Assembly: GCA_037127255.1 (NCBI GenBank)
Contig: JBANSL010000005.1
Location: 9,936,001 to 10,000,000 of the forward strand
DNA length: 64,000 nucleotides
Origin: Persicaria tinctoria
Taxonomy: Eukaryota; Streptophyta; Magnoliopsida; Caryophyllales; Polygonaceae
Direction: 5' to 3'
Shown: piece by piece, positions 12,436 to 28,306 of the stretch
Layout: every line of letters begins with the position of its first letter
How positions within the stretch are numbered: position 1 is the first letter of the stretch
The notes under the pieces: model-generated
The model's input: the letters and a program-made list of their open reading frames with translations, nothing else
Database searches by the model: none
What the model was told of the DNA's origin: nothing
Translations under genes and position numbers: made by a program

Positions 12436-12735
12436 TGGCGGACAATGTAATCGACTGCGCGAACCGAGAAATTGATGGCTCTATGGACCGCGTGATATAG
12501 TAGAATTTTGAGGATGGTGCGACATCGTCTCCGATTTGGGGGTAGAAAGGGTTTGGCTTTCATTTCCTTTGAGGTGTGTTTGCGGAAAAAGGTAAAGGGG
12601 GTAGCCGTACGAAAATTTAAGGGAGCGGGAAACCTTTGGGTTTAGAGAGCGAAAGAGAGTGGGCCCCATTTTGATGGACCAATTTGGGCCGCGTTGGGCT
12701 GGACAGTTTCAGTGTCGAGCCCATTTAAGCGCTCA
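12436..12735 (-). promoter_or_regulatory. Promoter and 5' UTR exon of the zinc-knuckle gene
   Basis: Read on the minus strand, a probable untranslated first exon ends at 12,435 in GTCCGCCAG before GTGAGC. Upstream are three site II-type elements (TGGGCC at 12,660-12,665 and 12,685-12,690, TGGGCT at 12,695-12,700) within 45 bases. Such TGGGCY clusters are bound by TCP factors and mark promoters of growth-related and translation genes in plants. The transcription start near 12,560 is inferred from position only. Confidence 0.5.
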
Positions 12736-12859
12736 TCGGTGCAATTTCGGAAGCTATCCATGTCGTCGATGTATCGATGGATCATCGAGTCATCAATCAT
12801 CACATGCATCTTCGAATTGCTTTTTTTTTAAAAAAAAAAACTTGAATTCAAAAAAAATT

Positions 12860-14530
12860 GGGATGAATAGGTTGTGATTGTGGAATAGCTATGTTATCTC
12901 AAACTCTCGGATTCAACCACAGCATATTTTCATCGAGTGGCGACAGGACGAAGACATAGGAAATAGATCTGCAACATTGTCTCTTCATCTGGCACGGTGA
13001 TTGTGGGCGAAGAGAATGTTAGGAATGAGATTAAAAAAGATTTTGAGAAGAGATTTAAAAAGGAACCAATAAACGAAAGGCTCCTCAGCGAGCTGTTGGA
13101 ACTAATACAACCCTCAATATCGCCAGAGGAAAACAGTTTTCTTATAAAAATCTCATCTAACACAGAAATCAAAACAGCGGTCTTCAACCTTGGAAGGAAC
13201 AAATCTCCGGGTCCTGATGGCTTCACAGCTGAATTCTATAAAAAATATTGGGATATCATAGGTAAATATGTAATCTGTGCGGTCAAAGGATTCTTCCACT
13301 CCGGAAAAATGCTTAAACAGATAAACCATGCCTTCATCTCCCTCCTTCCTAATAAAGACGACCCAACAACCACCAATCACTACCGCCCAATCAGCTTATG
13401 CTCCAATGTCTACAAAATCATATCCAAAATCTTGACCGACATAATGAAAAATGTTGTCGGTAAACTCATACATCCTCTTCAGGGAGCCTTTGTATCTGAT
13501 AGGGCTATTCAAGACAATGTCCTGATAGCTCACAAAATTTTCCACTCCTACAAACATAGGAGGGGACGGGAAGGATGGCTGGCAATTAAACTAGATATGG
13601 AAAAAGCTTATGACAGAGTCGATTGGAATTTTATAAAAAAAAATGCTTCAAAGTTTTGGATTCCACGATACGTTTATCTCTTGGATAATGGAGTGTATCA
13701 CGACGGTTTCCTTTTCGGTATTAGTCAACAATGGTCCAACAGATTTGATTTATCCCACTTGGGGTCTCCGGCAGGGAGACCCACTATCCCCGTTTCTGTT
13801 TATCTTAGGGGCAGAGATTCTGGCACAGAAACTAGCTGCTGAAGCTAGCCTAGACAAAACAAACATTGGGTTCCCGATTGGACAAAACGGTTATCGGGTT
13901 CCGTTCCTTTCCTTCGCAGATGATATCATTATCTTCTCCAAAGGAAACCTAGACGCAGGTCGTAAAGTGAAGACGATTGTAGATTCATACTGCAAAGTGT
14001 CAGGTCAAAAGGTCAACTACAATAAATTAAGTTTCCAAGCTACGAAAAGGATTTCGAACCATAGAATCCTTGAATTAAGTTCATGCCTCAATATTTCTAA
14101 TGAGAATTCTTTAGAGCGGTATTTAGGTTGTCCAATTATCAATGGAAGAGTTACCAAAACCACTTTTGAAGATATCATCTGTAAATCTAAACAACAATTG
14201 ACAAAATGGAGGGCGAATGCCCTCTCACAACAAGGTCGTGCTACCCTAATCAACTCCAACCTTTTCGCTAAGCCACTATATGTTATGCATAATTTTATGC
14301 TCCTGCTTCTCTGCATAAAGAACTCGACCAAATAAACCGCTCTTTCTTCTGGAATAAGGATCTTCAGTACAGGCCGCCGATAAGCTGGGATCGAATCTGC
14401 AAACCAAAACGGTTTGGGGGTTGGGGATTCGGAAATCCAGCGACATGAATGTGGCCCTCCAGATGAAGTTACTTTGGAAAATTCTGGCCGAGCCCGGTAA
14501 TGTATGGGTGACATTAATGAGACATAAATA
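12860..14530 (+). pseudogene. LINE (L1-type) reverse transcriptase fragment, frameshifted
   Basis: The frame starting about 12,997 carries RT blocks: NKSPGPDGFTAEFYKKYW, HYRPISLCSNVYKIISK, LQGAFVSDRAIQDNVL and KLDMEKAYDRVDW. A frameshift at an A-run near 13,635-13,643 moves the rest to another frame: GLRQGDPLSPFLFILGAE and the catalytic FADD (SFADDIIIFSK). A second shift near 14,300 precedes FFWNKD and ICKPKRFGG of the C-terminal part. The endonuclease domain is missing upstream and RNase H and poly(A) downstream, so this is a truncated, dead L1 copy. It lies only about 300 bases from the zinc-knuckle promoter. Confidence 0.9.
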
Positions 14531-14702
14531 GAAAACAAGGGCTTTCACTGAAAGTACAGTACCTTGTCTTCAAGAAGAAGAAAAACTTAACCAATTCATG
14601 CTCAAAAAACCCTAAATAGCCAAATAGGTAATCAGTTTCACTGAATATTTACAAAACCCTAAGAAAGAACAAGGGCGAGCGAGGACATGAGCGGAGCAGA
14701 GA

Positions 14703-15114
14703 GGGAAGATCCGAAAGAAGACATTGAAGCAAAATTAGGAATACAAATTCGTATCCAGTGTTGAAAGACACCTCGTGGACGTCGACGATAGAGCGTCGGC
14801 AGCCTTATCCCACTGCTCGGAAACCTCGATGTTTTCCAAGCAATCGGCCATTGATGTCGACCATAGTTGAAGGCAGGCTGAGTCATGTGAAGGCATGCTG
14901 TAGTCGCAGCCGGATCTGAGCGTGAGACTCAGAGAGAGGCGAGAGCAGAGGCTGATCTGAGCGTGAGATACAGAGAGAGAAAGAGAGGCGGCTGAGTTTT
15001 AATTTTAGGGTTGGTTAATTTGGGCCGGATTTTAGGGGTTATTTCATTCTTTGGGCCGGCAATGCTGAGTACTAGTGAGTAGCCCGAAGGCAAAAAAGGA
15101 AACAAGCAGTGAGT
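14703..15114 (-). repeat. 412-bp tandem duplication, unit 1 (promoter-like segment)
   Basis: First of two head-to-tail copies that look almost identical. On the minus strand the unit resembles the 5' end of a plant gene: two TGGGCC-type site II elements (+ strand TGGGCC at 15,021 and 15,052), a telo-box (TTAGGGTT at 15,005-15,012, AACCCTAA on the minus strand), a CT-rich leader (14,920-15,000), then an ATG at 14,896 opening a 53-codon frame to 14,735. That peptide (start MPSHDSACLQLWSTSMAD) matches nothing I know. It could be a captured first exon or an orphan gene start. Confidence 0.75.
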
Positions 15115-15531
15115 GGGAAGATCCGAAAGAAGACATTGAAGCAAAATTAGGAATACAAATTCGTATCCAGTGTTGAAAGACACCTCGTGGACGTCGACGA
15201 TAGAGCGTCGGCAGCCTTATCCCACTGCTCGGAAACCTCGATGTTTTCCAAGCAATCGGCCATTGATGTCGACCATAGTTGAAGGCAGGCTGAGTCATGT
15301 GAAGGCATGCTGTAGTCGCAGCCGGATCTGAGCGTGAGACTCAGAGAGAGGCGAGAGCAGAGGCTGATCTGAGCGTGAGATACAGAGAGAGAAAGAGAGG
15401 CGGCTGAGTTTTAATTTTAGGGTTGGTTAATTTGGGCCGGATTTTAGGGGTTATTTCATTCTTTGGGCCGGCAATGCTGAGTACTAGTGAGTAGCCCGAA
15501 GGCAAAAAAGGAAACAAGCAGTGAGTGGGAA
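15115..15531 (-). repeat. 412-bp tandem duplication, unit 2
   Basis: Second copy at a constant offset of 412 bases. I noticed no differences by eye across the shared part, so the duplication is recent. The same promoter-like motifs and 53-codon frame recur (15,308 to 15,147, minus strand). The copy ends at GAGTGGGAA near 15,531, after which unrelated sequence follows. Confidence 0.75.
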
Positions 15532-15582
15532 TCAGCGTGCGTCTGTAGACAACAAAAAACAAATTGAAAACGAATGTAAAAA

Positions 15583-15660
15583 AGCCGGATACCTGGGATT
15601 CGAACACGGGTCATCAGGTTTCCTGAGAAACGGAAGTAGGAGCGCTACCAACTGGGCAAC
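15583..15660 (-). repeat. tRNA-like SINE relic
   Basis: On the minus strand GCCCAGTTGGTAGCGC matches an RNA polymerase III A box and D-arm. About 50 bases later TGTTCGAATCCCAGG matches a B box. A run of six T follows downstream. The flanking 7-mers do not pair as an acceptor stem and the T stem is mismatched, so this is not a functional tRNA. A tRNA-derived SINE head or tRNA pseudogene fits best. Confidence 0.5.
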
Positions 15661-15734
15661 GGGTGTTTTGTGTTACCTCAAAACAATTGTAATATTTGTA
15701 TTATAACCATATATTAATATTTTTTTAAAAAAAA

Positions 15735-15920
15735 TTCTTATCGTGTCGTGTCGGATACCCGATAAGGGGAAAATGTCGATCCGAACACGACACGATTATA
15801 GTCGTGTTTTACCGTTTCGTGTCATAATCGTGTCGTATCAATATCGTTTCGTGTTTTTTCGTATCGTTTTGTTGCGGTTTCGTGTCGTGTCAACCGTGTC
15901 GTATATTTTTGCACAGCCCT
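15735..15920. repeat. GTGTCG-rich degenerate repeat
   Basis: Words CGTGTCGTGTC, CGTTTCGTGTC and ATCGTGTCGTATC recur throughout, followed by GCACAGCCCT. Such CGTGTCGTG arrays occur near ends of plant transposons. No coding potential. Confidence 0.5.
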
Positions 15921-16723
15921 ATTTTTAACCCAAAAATAAGAAATTAATTAATAAAAAATTGGAGAATATGGGGGAGTATTAGGAATGATGTGAAATGTTT
16001 CTATTAATAAACCTTTAAAAACCAAGAGAGAAAGAAAATGGAGAGGAGGTGGGCCAACATGAGGATAGAGAGGGAGAGTAAAAAAAGAGATGGATCCCGA
16101 TAAAAAGATAAAATGGGGTTTTAAAGGGTTTTAGGGATGTGGATGAAAATTTGTATTGAGTTTTTTTAAGGAGAGAGAAATATAAAAAGTGGAGTTAAGG
16201 AACCCGGGTGGGTTTCACGAATGCGGATTCTCTTAGTTTTTTTTTATTTTGATTGATGTGGCATCATTTTTAATACAATTGGATTTAGGGTTCTTCGTTT
16301 TGATTGATGTAGACAATTGGTGGTTTTAATGATCGGATTTGATATGAAAGTACGAGTTTTAAAGATATGGGGATTGAATTTTTTTGGTTGAATTTTGGGA
16401 TTGTAAGGGATTTTAGGGTGTTTTTTTAGCCGTTGATTGATTGTTTTTTACTTTCTTCAAAATTATTTCATGATATTTTCTCTAATTAAAAATAAAATAA
16501 AAAATATTTTTGAGTTCTCCGTAATTTTATCTACTAATAAGAACTCATTTTTGCATATTTTTATGGGAAAAAATCATTCAAATAACCCCATTACATGTAT
16601 AATATGTTTCCCACTAAAAAAATACAGTATTATTTTTAACTCAGTTTTTCCCTATAAACAAGGCTTAAGTCAAATATCTTGTATTTTAAATATCAACATT
16701 TTCTTTACACATTACTCTTGTTT
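15921..16723. other. AT-rich spacer between repeat and sugar-kinase 3' end
   Basis: No gene, repeat unit or promoter motif that I can support. The right part probably holds the 3' UTR of the minus-strand FGGY kinase. Confidence 0.4.
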
Positions 16724-20644
<3,921 letters not shown>

Positions 20645-22335
20645 GGGCGAGTTTGGCAATGGATTATTTTTTGAGGGAATTTGGTGAAAAAGCCCTTTTA
20701 GCATATTTGGTTAGTTAGATAGGCCCATTAATTGTTTTTTTAGTATGCTTAGTCCATTAATTGTTTTTTTAGATTGCTTAGCCCTCTTGATCGGTCAACC
20801 CATTTTGATGCCAACTTTTTTTTTTTCTTGATGCCAACTTTTTTTTTTTTTTGATGCCAACTTTTTTTTTTTGTGATGGCATATTTTACCGTTTTGATGC
20901 CAACATTTTGTGGTGACAATTTTATATAATTGATGGCATAAGAGATTAAAACGTGGAATCAAAATATTGTCACCTTATTGTCACTTTTCTAATGAAATGA
21001 TTGGATGACTTTTTTTTAATGCCACTTTTTTAAAACATTGATGACATTTTTTGTGATGTCATATTTTACCGTTTTGATGCCAAAATTTTATTACATTTTA
21101 TTTTCAATCTGATGCCACTTTTCTAATTAAATTATTGGATGACACTTTTTTTAAACTTTGATGACATTTTTTGTTTACTCTAATGTCACGTTGACCATTG
21201 ATGCCATTTTGAAAAATTTGTATCACATTAAAGAAAAAAATGTCATCAAAAATACTACTTTGAAAAAATATCATCAAAAATATGGCATCACGGTAAAAAA
21301 AATATTATAAAAAAGTGGCATCAAAGTGAAAATAAAATATAGTAAAATTTTGGCATCAAAACGATAAAATATGGCATCACTAAAAAAAAAAAGTTGGCAT
21401 CAAAAAAAAAAATTTGGCATCAAAATGGGTTGGTCAACGGTCAACGTTGACCGGTCAATGGTCAAACGGTTGACCATTGACCAACCCACCCAATTGGGAA
21501 AGGGGCTAGGGCAAACTAATTAAATTGATTTATGGGCTAGGTGATTAATTGGATATTTAAAAAAGGCCATGTACCAAAATCGCCCTTATTTTTTAAGGGG
21601 TGAAGATTATTTTTAAGGATTATACGAGGTGGAGATTATTGGTGGGTAGAGTGTTATTTTAAGGTTATTTGTTATAAAATTACAAAATTACCCCTCATCC
21701 CTTCTTCTTCCTCCCCATTCCAAATTCCAGATATGTGCACCAACAAAATCGTTGCCTCCCTCCGTCGCCTCTCCGCGCCACCTACTCGCACCGCCTCCTC
21801 ATGCTGCCTCCCTCCGTCGCCTCTCCACACCACCTTGTCTTCTATCTCTATCCACTGCAACCGGTCGGCCTCAGAACAGATCGAACAATAGTGCTCATGA
21901 ACAGAGGTGATGAACTGATGAAATCGGAAGAAATTGAAGATTCGACCTTCAACATCAGTGCTCCTGAACAAAAGAAATCGAACAGAAGGAGAAATTGATG
22001 CTCGTTGTTGGCCGAAGGTGACGAGTAGGCGTGGGCTAGGGGTTCAATCTGGGAAGATGAAGAAGGCTAAGCAGCCATGGAAACCTGAGGACAGTGCGAA
22101 AGTGGAGAACTCCGAAAGACGTCAAGGGCATGGAAGTCATAGTCGGGTTGTTGGAGTCGAGAACCCCGACAATCTTCTATGGCGAGGGTTGGATTATCGC
22201 CTTCAATAACCCCCAAATAATCCCCACCCCCTAAAAAGGCAACCTCGAATAACCTCTTGCCAAACACCGACCCTGGATTGTTGTTTTTAAAAAAAATCCC
22301 AAAGAATCCCCAAGAACCCAGCGCCGAGCGGGGCC
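20645..22335 (+). mobile_element. Tourist-like element 1 (carries a nested MULE)
   Basis: Left end GGGCGAGTTTGGCAATGG follows TTA (20,642-20,644). Right end GCGCCGAGCGGGGCC precedes TTA (22,336-22,338). The TIRs and TTA duplication indicate PIF/Harbinger. After removing the nested 913-bp insertion plus one 9-bp target copy, the element is about 770 bp and matches the copy at 35,894-36,661 in the same orientation, including GAGGTGGAGATTATT and the block around CCATTCCAAATTCCAGAT. The GC-rich interior has open frames on both strands, but these are low-complexity Ser/Pro- or Gly/Arg-rich and not convincing genes. Confidence 0.75.
20673..21585. mobile_element. Foldback Mutator-like element nested in Tourist-like element 1
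   Basis: A 9-bp target duplication TTATTTTTT flanks it exactly (20,664-20,672 and 21,586-21,594), as expected for a MULE. Ends GAGGGAATTTGGTGAAAAAG and, reversed, GGGCGATTTTGGTACATGGC are imperfect inverted repeats. The interior is one long imperfect palindrome: CGGTCAACCCATTTTGATGC near 20,795 is mirrored by GCATCAAAATGGGTTGGTCA near 21,417. The motif TTGATGCCA (or TGGCATCAA reversed) recurs many times along both arms. There is no transposase, so it is non-autonomous. Confidence 0.7.
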
Positions 22336-22338
22336 TTA

Positions 22339-23129
22339 GGCCCCGTTCGGCAGGGGGTTATAAGGGGTTCTTGGGTTTTTTTTTTAAATCAACAATCCCG
22401 GGGCTGGTGTTTGGCAAGGGATTGTTCGGGGTTGATTTTTTAGGGGGTGGGGATTAATGGGGGTTATTTTTTTCCATAATCCAACCCTTCACCAGCAAGG
22501 TTGTCGGGATTGTGGAATCCAACAATCCCTTGCTTGACTATCTTGCCCCTTGTCCATGGCGTAGGAGGGAGATCCGGGGCTGATGCTTCTTCTTGGCCAT
22601 GGGAGCTCGAAGGGCGAGATCTGGGCGAGAGACGGAGGCAGATCTGGGTAAGTCTCCTCTTCTTCGCCATGGAACTCGAATTCGGCGCCATGGGAGCTCG
22701 GGCCTGGTCTTCTAGAGCGGTCGGGAGAGTGAGGGAGAAAGCTCGGGCTTGGTCTTCCATGGGAGCGGCGGAGCAGCAGAGAGGAAGAAGAAGGGAGGAG
22801 GGAGGCGGAGAGGAAGAAGAAGGGAGGAGGGAGCGGCGGAGAGGAAGAAGAGGCGGAGAGGCGGCATTGGAGCCTCTGTCGGAGCACTGACAAATCTGGA
22901 ATTTGGGATGAGGGAGGAAGAAGAAGGGAGGAGGGAGGGGTAATTTTGTAATTTTGTAACAAATAACCTTAAAATAACCCTCTACCCACCAAACACTTTG
23001 CCGGGATTATTTTGTCAAAAAAATCTCAACCTCTTCCATCCCCATAACCCACACAATAATCTCCAACTCATATAACCCCTTAAAAATAATCTCCACCCCT
23101 TAAAAAAGAACCCATTGCCAAACACACCC
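22339..23129 (-). mobile_element. Tourist-like element 2, inverted next to element 1
   Basis: Starts GGCCCCGTTCGGCAGGG directly after the TTA that closes element 1 and ends TTGCCAAACACACCC before TTA (23,130-23,132). Its sequence is the reverse complement of the family seen at 20,645 and 35,894, with shared blocks around TGGCGCCGAATTCGAG-like and CCATGGGAGCTCG words. The Gly/Glu/Arg-rich frames at 22,489-22,962 are low-complexity products of this element, not genes. Confidence 0.75.
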
Positions 23130-23464
23130 TTAGTTTATACGGAGTAGTGAGTTAACAATAGAAGTGCCATAAGTGAAAATAATGTGCATTTAGTTTTTTT
23201 ATATTCACGAATATCGTATAATAGTCCAGATTAAATTGATCTTTTTTTTTTGATAAGTTATAGAAAGTTGTTCATAAATTTATTCTTCTTTAAGAACCAT
23301 TTATAATATTTTTCATGTGAAAAATATTTAATTAACATTTTATTTATCAAAGAAATTCCTATTGTGGAGAAAATATACTAATACGTAATGTAAAGACATA
23401 ACGTAACAAGTTAGTACTCCACTAACCAGTAACCATATGTAAGCATAAAAAGAGTAATGAATTA

Positions 23465-23924
23465 CTCCATCCGGTCTAAAATAAATGTCCTTTTGCTTTT
23501 CGACTTTTTTTAAAAACGAAAAACTCTATAAAATATTATTTTTTAAATTAATTTTTTATGTAATTTGATATTTGACATATTATTAATAAATCAAATTATA
23601 TAAAAAAATTATAAAATTAATACTCCCTCCGTTAATTAAAACTTGACGTTTTACTATTCACGCACGCATTTTTAGGTGTTAAAAACTATATAAAATATTA
23701 ACTTTTTAAATAATTTTTTTAAATAATATCATACTTATTACTATTAAGTATTAGTTTATAAAAACAAATGTAAAAAAAAGTTAATATTTTATATAGTTTT
23801 TATCGTTCTAAAAAAGCGTGCATGAATAGTAAACGACAAGTTTTAATTATCAGAGGGAGTATTTTATAGGATTTTTTGCTCCTTAAAATACGTGGAAAAA
23901 AGTACTATTTTAGAATGGAGGGAG
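23465..23924. mobile_element. Stowaway-like MITE, outer
   Basis: Left end CTCCATCCGGTCTAAAATAA after TA, right end reversed CTCCCTCCATTCTAAAATAG. The right flanking dinucleotide is CA, probably a decayed TA. Interrupted by the second Stowaway at 23,623-23,859. Confidence 0.7.
23623..23859. mobile_element. Stowaway-like MITE, inner (237 bp)
   Basis: Flanked by TA on both sides, with ends CTCCCTCCGTTAATTAAAAC and, reversed, CTCCCTCTGATAATTAAAAC. Same family as 41,357-41,592 and 53,382-53,618: all share a TTTACTATTCACGCACGC arm. Confidence 0.8.
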
Positions 23925-24427
23925 CATTATTTAGGGATTTTCTATAGTACTATTTTTATTTTATTTTAGTCTATGGATTATTTTGTGAAAAATCAGATAT
24001 ATTTTTTTAATTTACTTCCTTTAAAAAAAAAAAAATACAAAGCCCCAAAAATTTTAAATCAACAAAAACGAAATAGATTCACACTCCATCTTCTTCTCCG
24101 CCCGGCCTGGTCTTTGCTGCTCGGAGACTGCAACCTCTCTCTCTCCCTCTCTCTCAGAGACATCCTTCAAGAACAAGTAATACTCTCTCTCTATCTCACA
24201 GAGTCACACACACAAGCTCCATTGGCTCAAAGGTGTTCAAAGAAAAAAACTTTAATTAAAAACTGGAACTCCACCCCATGTGGCAGCTCTGACAGTCCCT
24301 TTCTCTCTCTGTATTGATGATTCAACAGTTTTTATGCTCTCTAGTACCTTTATCCAAAAACTCCAGCTAGCGAGGAGAACTACCACGCAACTAACAAGTC
24401 CCAATCGAAAACGACGTCGTTCCTTGA

Positions 24428-27400
24428 ATGTCGTCTCGAGAGCGGAGCAGCTCCCCCTTCAGCTATCCCCGGGCTTCTAGCCCCTACTCCTCTTCCTCTA
24501 CGTCGTCGTTTTTGAACACCAGCGGCCGCTTCCTCCCCCGCTCTTCCTCCGCCTCCTCCTCCAGATCCACCACCCCTCACCGCACCCGCAGCGATTCGAT
24601 GTACTCCTCTTCGCTCTCTTACGGGGCTCCTCCCCGCCCCGCCGATGATCTCCTCCCTTCCGACTCCGTCGTCGTCGACTCTCCTGGATCCTCCCGGGAT
24701 AGCATCTCCGTCACCGTTCGGTTTCGGCCGATGAAGTGAGTCATTGGTTTTTTTTAGCTTAGATCTGGATTCAATGCGGCTAGATCTGATGCTCGCATTG
24801 ATTGATCGGATTTTGAAATTTTATGAGGATTTTGGAATCTGTGGTCACGGAATCTGATCTTGAATGATTGGTTGGATTTGTGGCGTTTGTGTAGCGAGAG
24901 GGAGTACCAGTACGGAGACGAGGACGCGTGGTATCCCGACGGTGATAAGATCGTCCGAAGCGAGTACAATCACGCCGCCGCTTATGCATTTGGTACTCTT
25001 GATTTACTTTGCTCTATTGATTGCTGTTTAGTTCAATTACTGATGAATTGTGAGGTTTCTAGTTTTAGCAGTAGGATAATTGGTAGGGTTTTCTCAGCGT
25101 TGTGGATCATTAATTGATTTAAATTGATTTGGTAGACAGGGTTTTCGGCCCGACTGCTACAACTGATGAGGTGTATGAAGTTGCGGCTCAGCCAGTGGTT
25201 AAAGCTGCAATGGATGGCATCAATGGTATGCTATTGAGCTCTGGAAGTATATGGAAATATAATGGATTATCTATTTGAAATGCAATTTGCACACCAGATG
25301 TAACATTGCTTAGTTTCGTTCGATTGAACTAACATGATGAAATTGAATTGTAGGTACTGTATTTGCTTATGGTGTGACCAGTAGTGGGAAGACACACACA
25401 ATGCATGTAAGTTTCACCATTTTTGTATTTGAGGAAAACATTGTGGAAAAGAGAGTGGTGATTTGCTAATAGTAGAACTTTAAAATATCTCACCTCATTT
25501 AACAATAGCTTCAGTTTTGTTTGTCAGATATTGTTGTTAGCTAAGTGCTCGGTATTGCTCTGGATAAAAATCAAGTGTGTTGATGAGTTTATGCATTTTT
25601 TATTTCCTCAACAGGAAATACCTAAATGCAACATCCTTGAATTTGTCTTTGTTTTTGGCCGAAAACATAATTTGGGGTTTAGAGTTGAAAGTAGCTTCTG
25701 AAGGATGATGAAGTCTTTTATATTAACCTTTTGTTATTTGTAGTACATTATAATGATGTATAAGCTTGACAAAGGGCTTGATACATCCGCTCCTATCTCG
25801 GAGGAATATGTTGGACTGCCATTCAATGCTTACTTTTTAAAGCATTTGATCTTTCTATTTTTATGCTGGTTTCCTGCTGGCATTCTTGTATGTTTAAGAA
25901 TCTGCACCTTATAATAGATGTCATCATTTCCTATGCAGGGGGACCATAATTCTCCTGGTATTATACCATTGGCGATCAAGGATGTTTTTAGCATGATCCA
26001 AGATGTAAGTATGCTGGAAATTTTATGTTTTAACATCAAAAAGCCTTTTATGCAGAGCTATTTCTAATGATGTATGCCCCTTGGTCATTTATCCCAGACA
26101 CCCGGACGGGAGTTCTTGCTTCGTGTATCATATCTTGAGATATATAATGAGGTCAGTATCTCTTGTCAGGATTTTTGCTCTGCAAATATAAATAGGATGA
26201 TATAGCTCTTATTTAGGCTTCATGCGGCTGAATCTTGTGTATCAGTGTTGAGTATCTCATATCATATATCTAGATTCTGCAGCAGAAAAACAAAGGTATA
26301 TGGGCATTATAATCGTAGAAAATCACCTAATGATGGAGCGACAATTGGGGAGTATACAATTTACCAAGATTGACAGAAAGAAGATACACACTACTTGGGA
26401 AACCTATAGGAACCCTGGAGTCCACAGCCAATTCTGCCACAAAACCTCTAGAAGTGCTAAGAACTCTGGTCCAAAATTGGCAAAAGCCAAGTACAAGTAA
26501 AGAGAATAGTATGATGCTAGGTTTATTTATATGCTAACTAGGCATATGCCACTAGCTAGTCACTAAGCAAAACTAGGCATATGCCATTAAGCAGCAACAA
26601 CAACAACAACCCAGTTAAGCAAAACTAGGCATATGCCATTAAGCAAAACTAACAAAAATGATTCTAATAATCCTTACCCAGTTTCCCATATAAGTATATA
26701 ACTATAAAATGGATGCTGTTTAATTTAACAGGTACCATACCATCAACACAACACAAAGATAAGAAAATGAATGTTAAAGAACCGAGCTTATGGTTATATA
26801 TCTTATCGCTGCCAATCATGTAATTGTCAGTTGTTCACTAGTTCATACATATCCTATTGCATTATCATGATTAGAGTGTTTCTGTTTTACAATTTAATTG
26901 ATATGGATCAATATTCAATAGTTGTATAGATCTGCGGATATGTCACTTATTTCTCTAGTGTTAGAGATATACCCCCACCTACAAAATAGATGGGTAAAGA
27001 GTATATAAAGAAGATGGAAAATAACGTTGTATACATTCAAAAAGGTTAATTAGTTAAATTAGTTGCAAGATTAAAAAATCTAGGGAGGGGAATTCAAGTA
27101 AAGGAAGAGAATAGACATGGTATATCAGTGACCATGTACACATGTATTCCATGGTCAGTCATCTTTAATTATCTTGTTTCCTTGATATTGTTACGTCAAA
27201 CTCTGTTTTGATCACTGCTCTTTGTACCTAATGAATACAGCTTTCCTTTCTAGAGGCTTGCTACTCAGTTTAATTGCATGTTAATAAAAGTTTATGGAGA
27301 TTTTCACCTTTGTATGCAGGTGATAAATGACTTGCTTGATCCAATTGGTCAAAATTTACGTGTTAGAGAAGATGGGCAGGTTTGTTATCAGCAGCAAGCT

Positions 27401-28271
27401 CTTTCCCATGCTAGGCACTGTTTTTGCACTACACTCATTCCTGTGGCTAGTGCCTGGTTATGAAAAACTAAATATATACTCGAGAAGTTATTAACTGTGA
27501 AAGATGCAATTTTTTAGGGCACTTATGTTGAGGGTATAAAAGAGGAAGTTGTTATGTCACCTGGTCACGCATTGTCTTTCATTGCAGCTGGAGAAGGTAT
27601 GCTAGTTTTTATTATAGCATTGTTATTTCTAGCTTTGACTTACTGTGATTAATCTCCATATTTGGCTTTATGGAGGTAGAGCATCGTCATGTGGGATCAA
27701 ATAATTTTAATCTACTGAGTAGCCGAAGTCACACCATCTTTACACTGGTAAGCTTTTGCATATGATATGTTGCATTTTTATCTTTTCAGTTTTCTGTTAT
27801 CTATTTGGTAGCTCCATTATTCTTTTTTTTTTTAGTTCCATTTTTGGGCTCTATACTATTTCATATTCCCATTTAATGGTATTGAGTATAGTTTCGCAAA
27901 ATTGTATGGCCTAGTTAATTTCTGAAGTAGTTTTTTTACCTTTTTTTTGCCCCCTTGATCTTCGTTCACAGATGATTGAAAGCAGTGCACGTGGTGATGA
28001 ATATGATGGTGTCATTTTCTCCCAGCTTGTATGTCAAACCTTAGTCTCACTCGATATTTCTTGCGAACTTTGTGATTCATCTAACTATTTTGATGTTTTC
28101 GTAGAATTTAATTGACTTAGCAGGATCAGAGAGCTCCAAAACGGAGACAACAGGATTGAGGAGAAAGGAAGGATCTTACATCAACAAAAGTCTTTTAACT
28201 CTTGGAACTGTAGGTGCCTTCGTAACCGGTCTTTTTTTTATTGGACAAGTAAAACTAGTGTTTGGTACCTT

Positions 28272-28306
<35 letters not shown>

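Larger units (their letters stand above)
23133..24427. other. Kinesin upstream region with nested MITEs
   Basis: Spacer with the nested Stowaway pair at 23,465-23,924. From about 24,060 to 24,427 it becomes CT-rich (CTCTCTCTCTCCCTCTCTCTC near 24,137), typical of a plant 5' UTR. A possible donor context AAG|TAATAC near 24,177 is not clearly a splice site. Confidence 0.45.

Noticed and set aside
15583..15660. Functional tRNA gene
   Set aside because: Acceptor arms do not pair and the T stem is mismatched despite good A and B boxes.
22489..22962. Gly/Glu/Arg-rich frames on both strands
   Set aside because: They lie wholly inside Tourist-like element 2 and reflect GGAGGAAGAAG-type simple sequence. 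No homologous domain.
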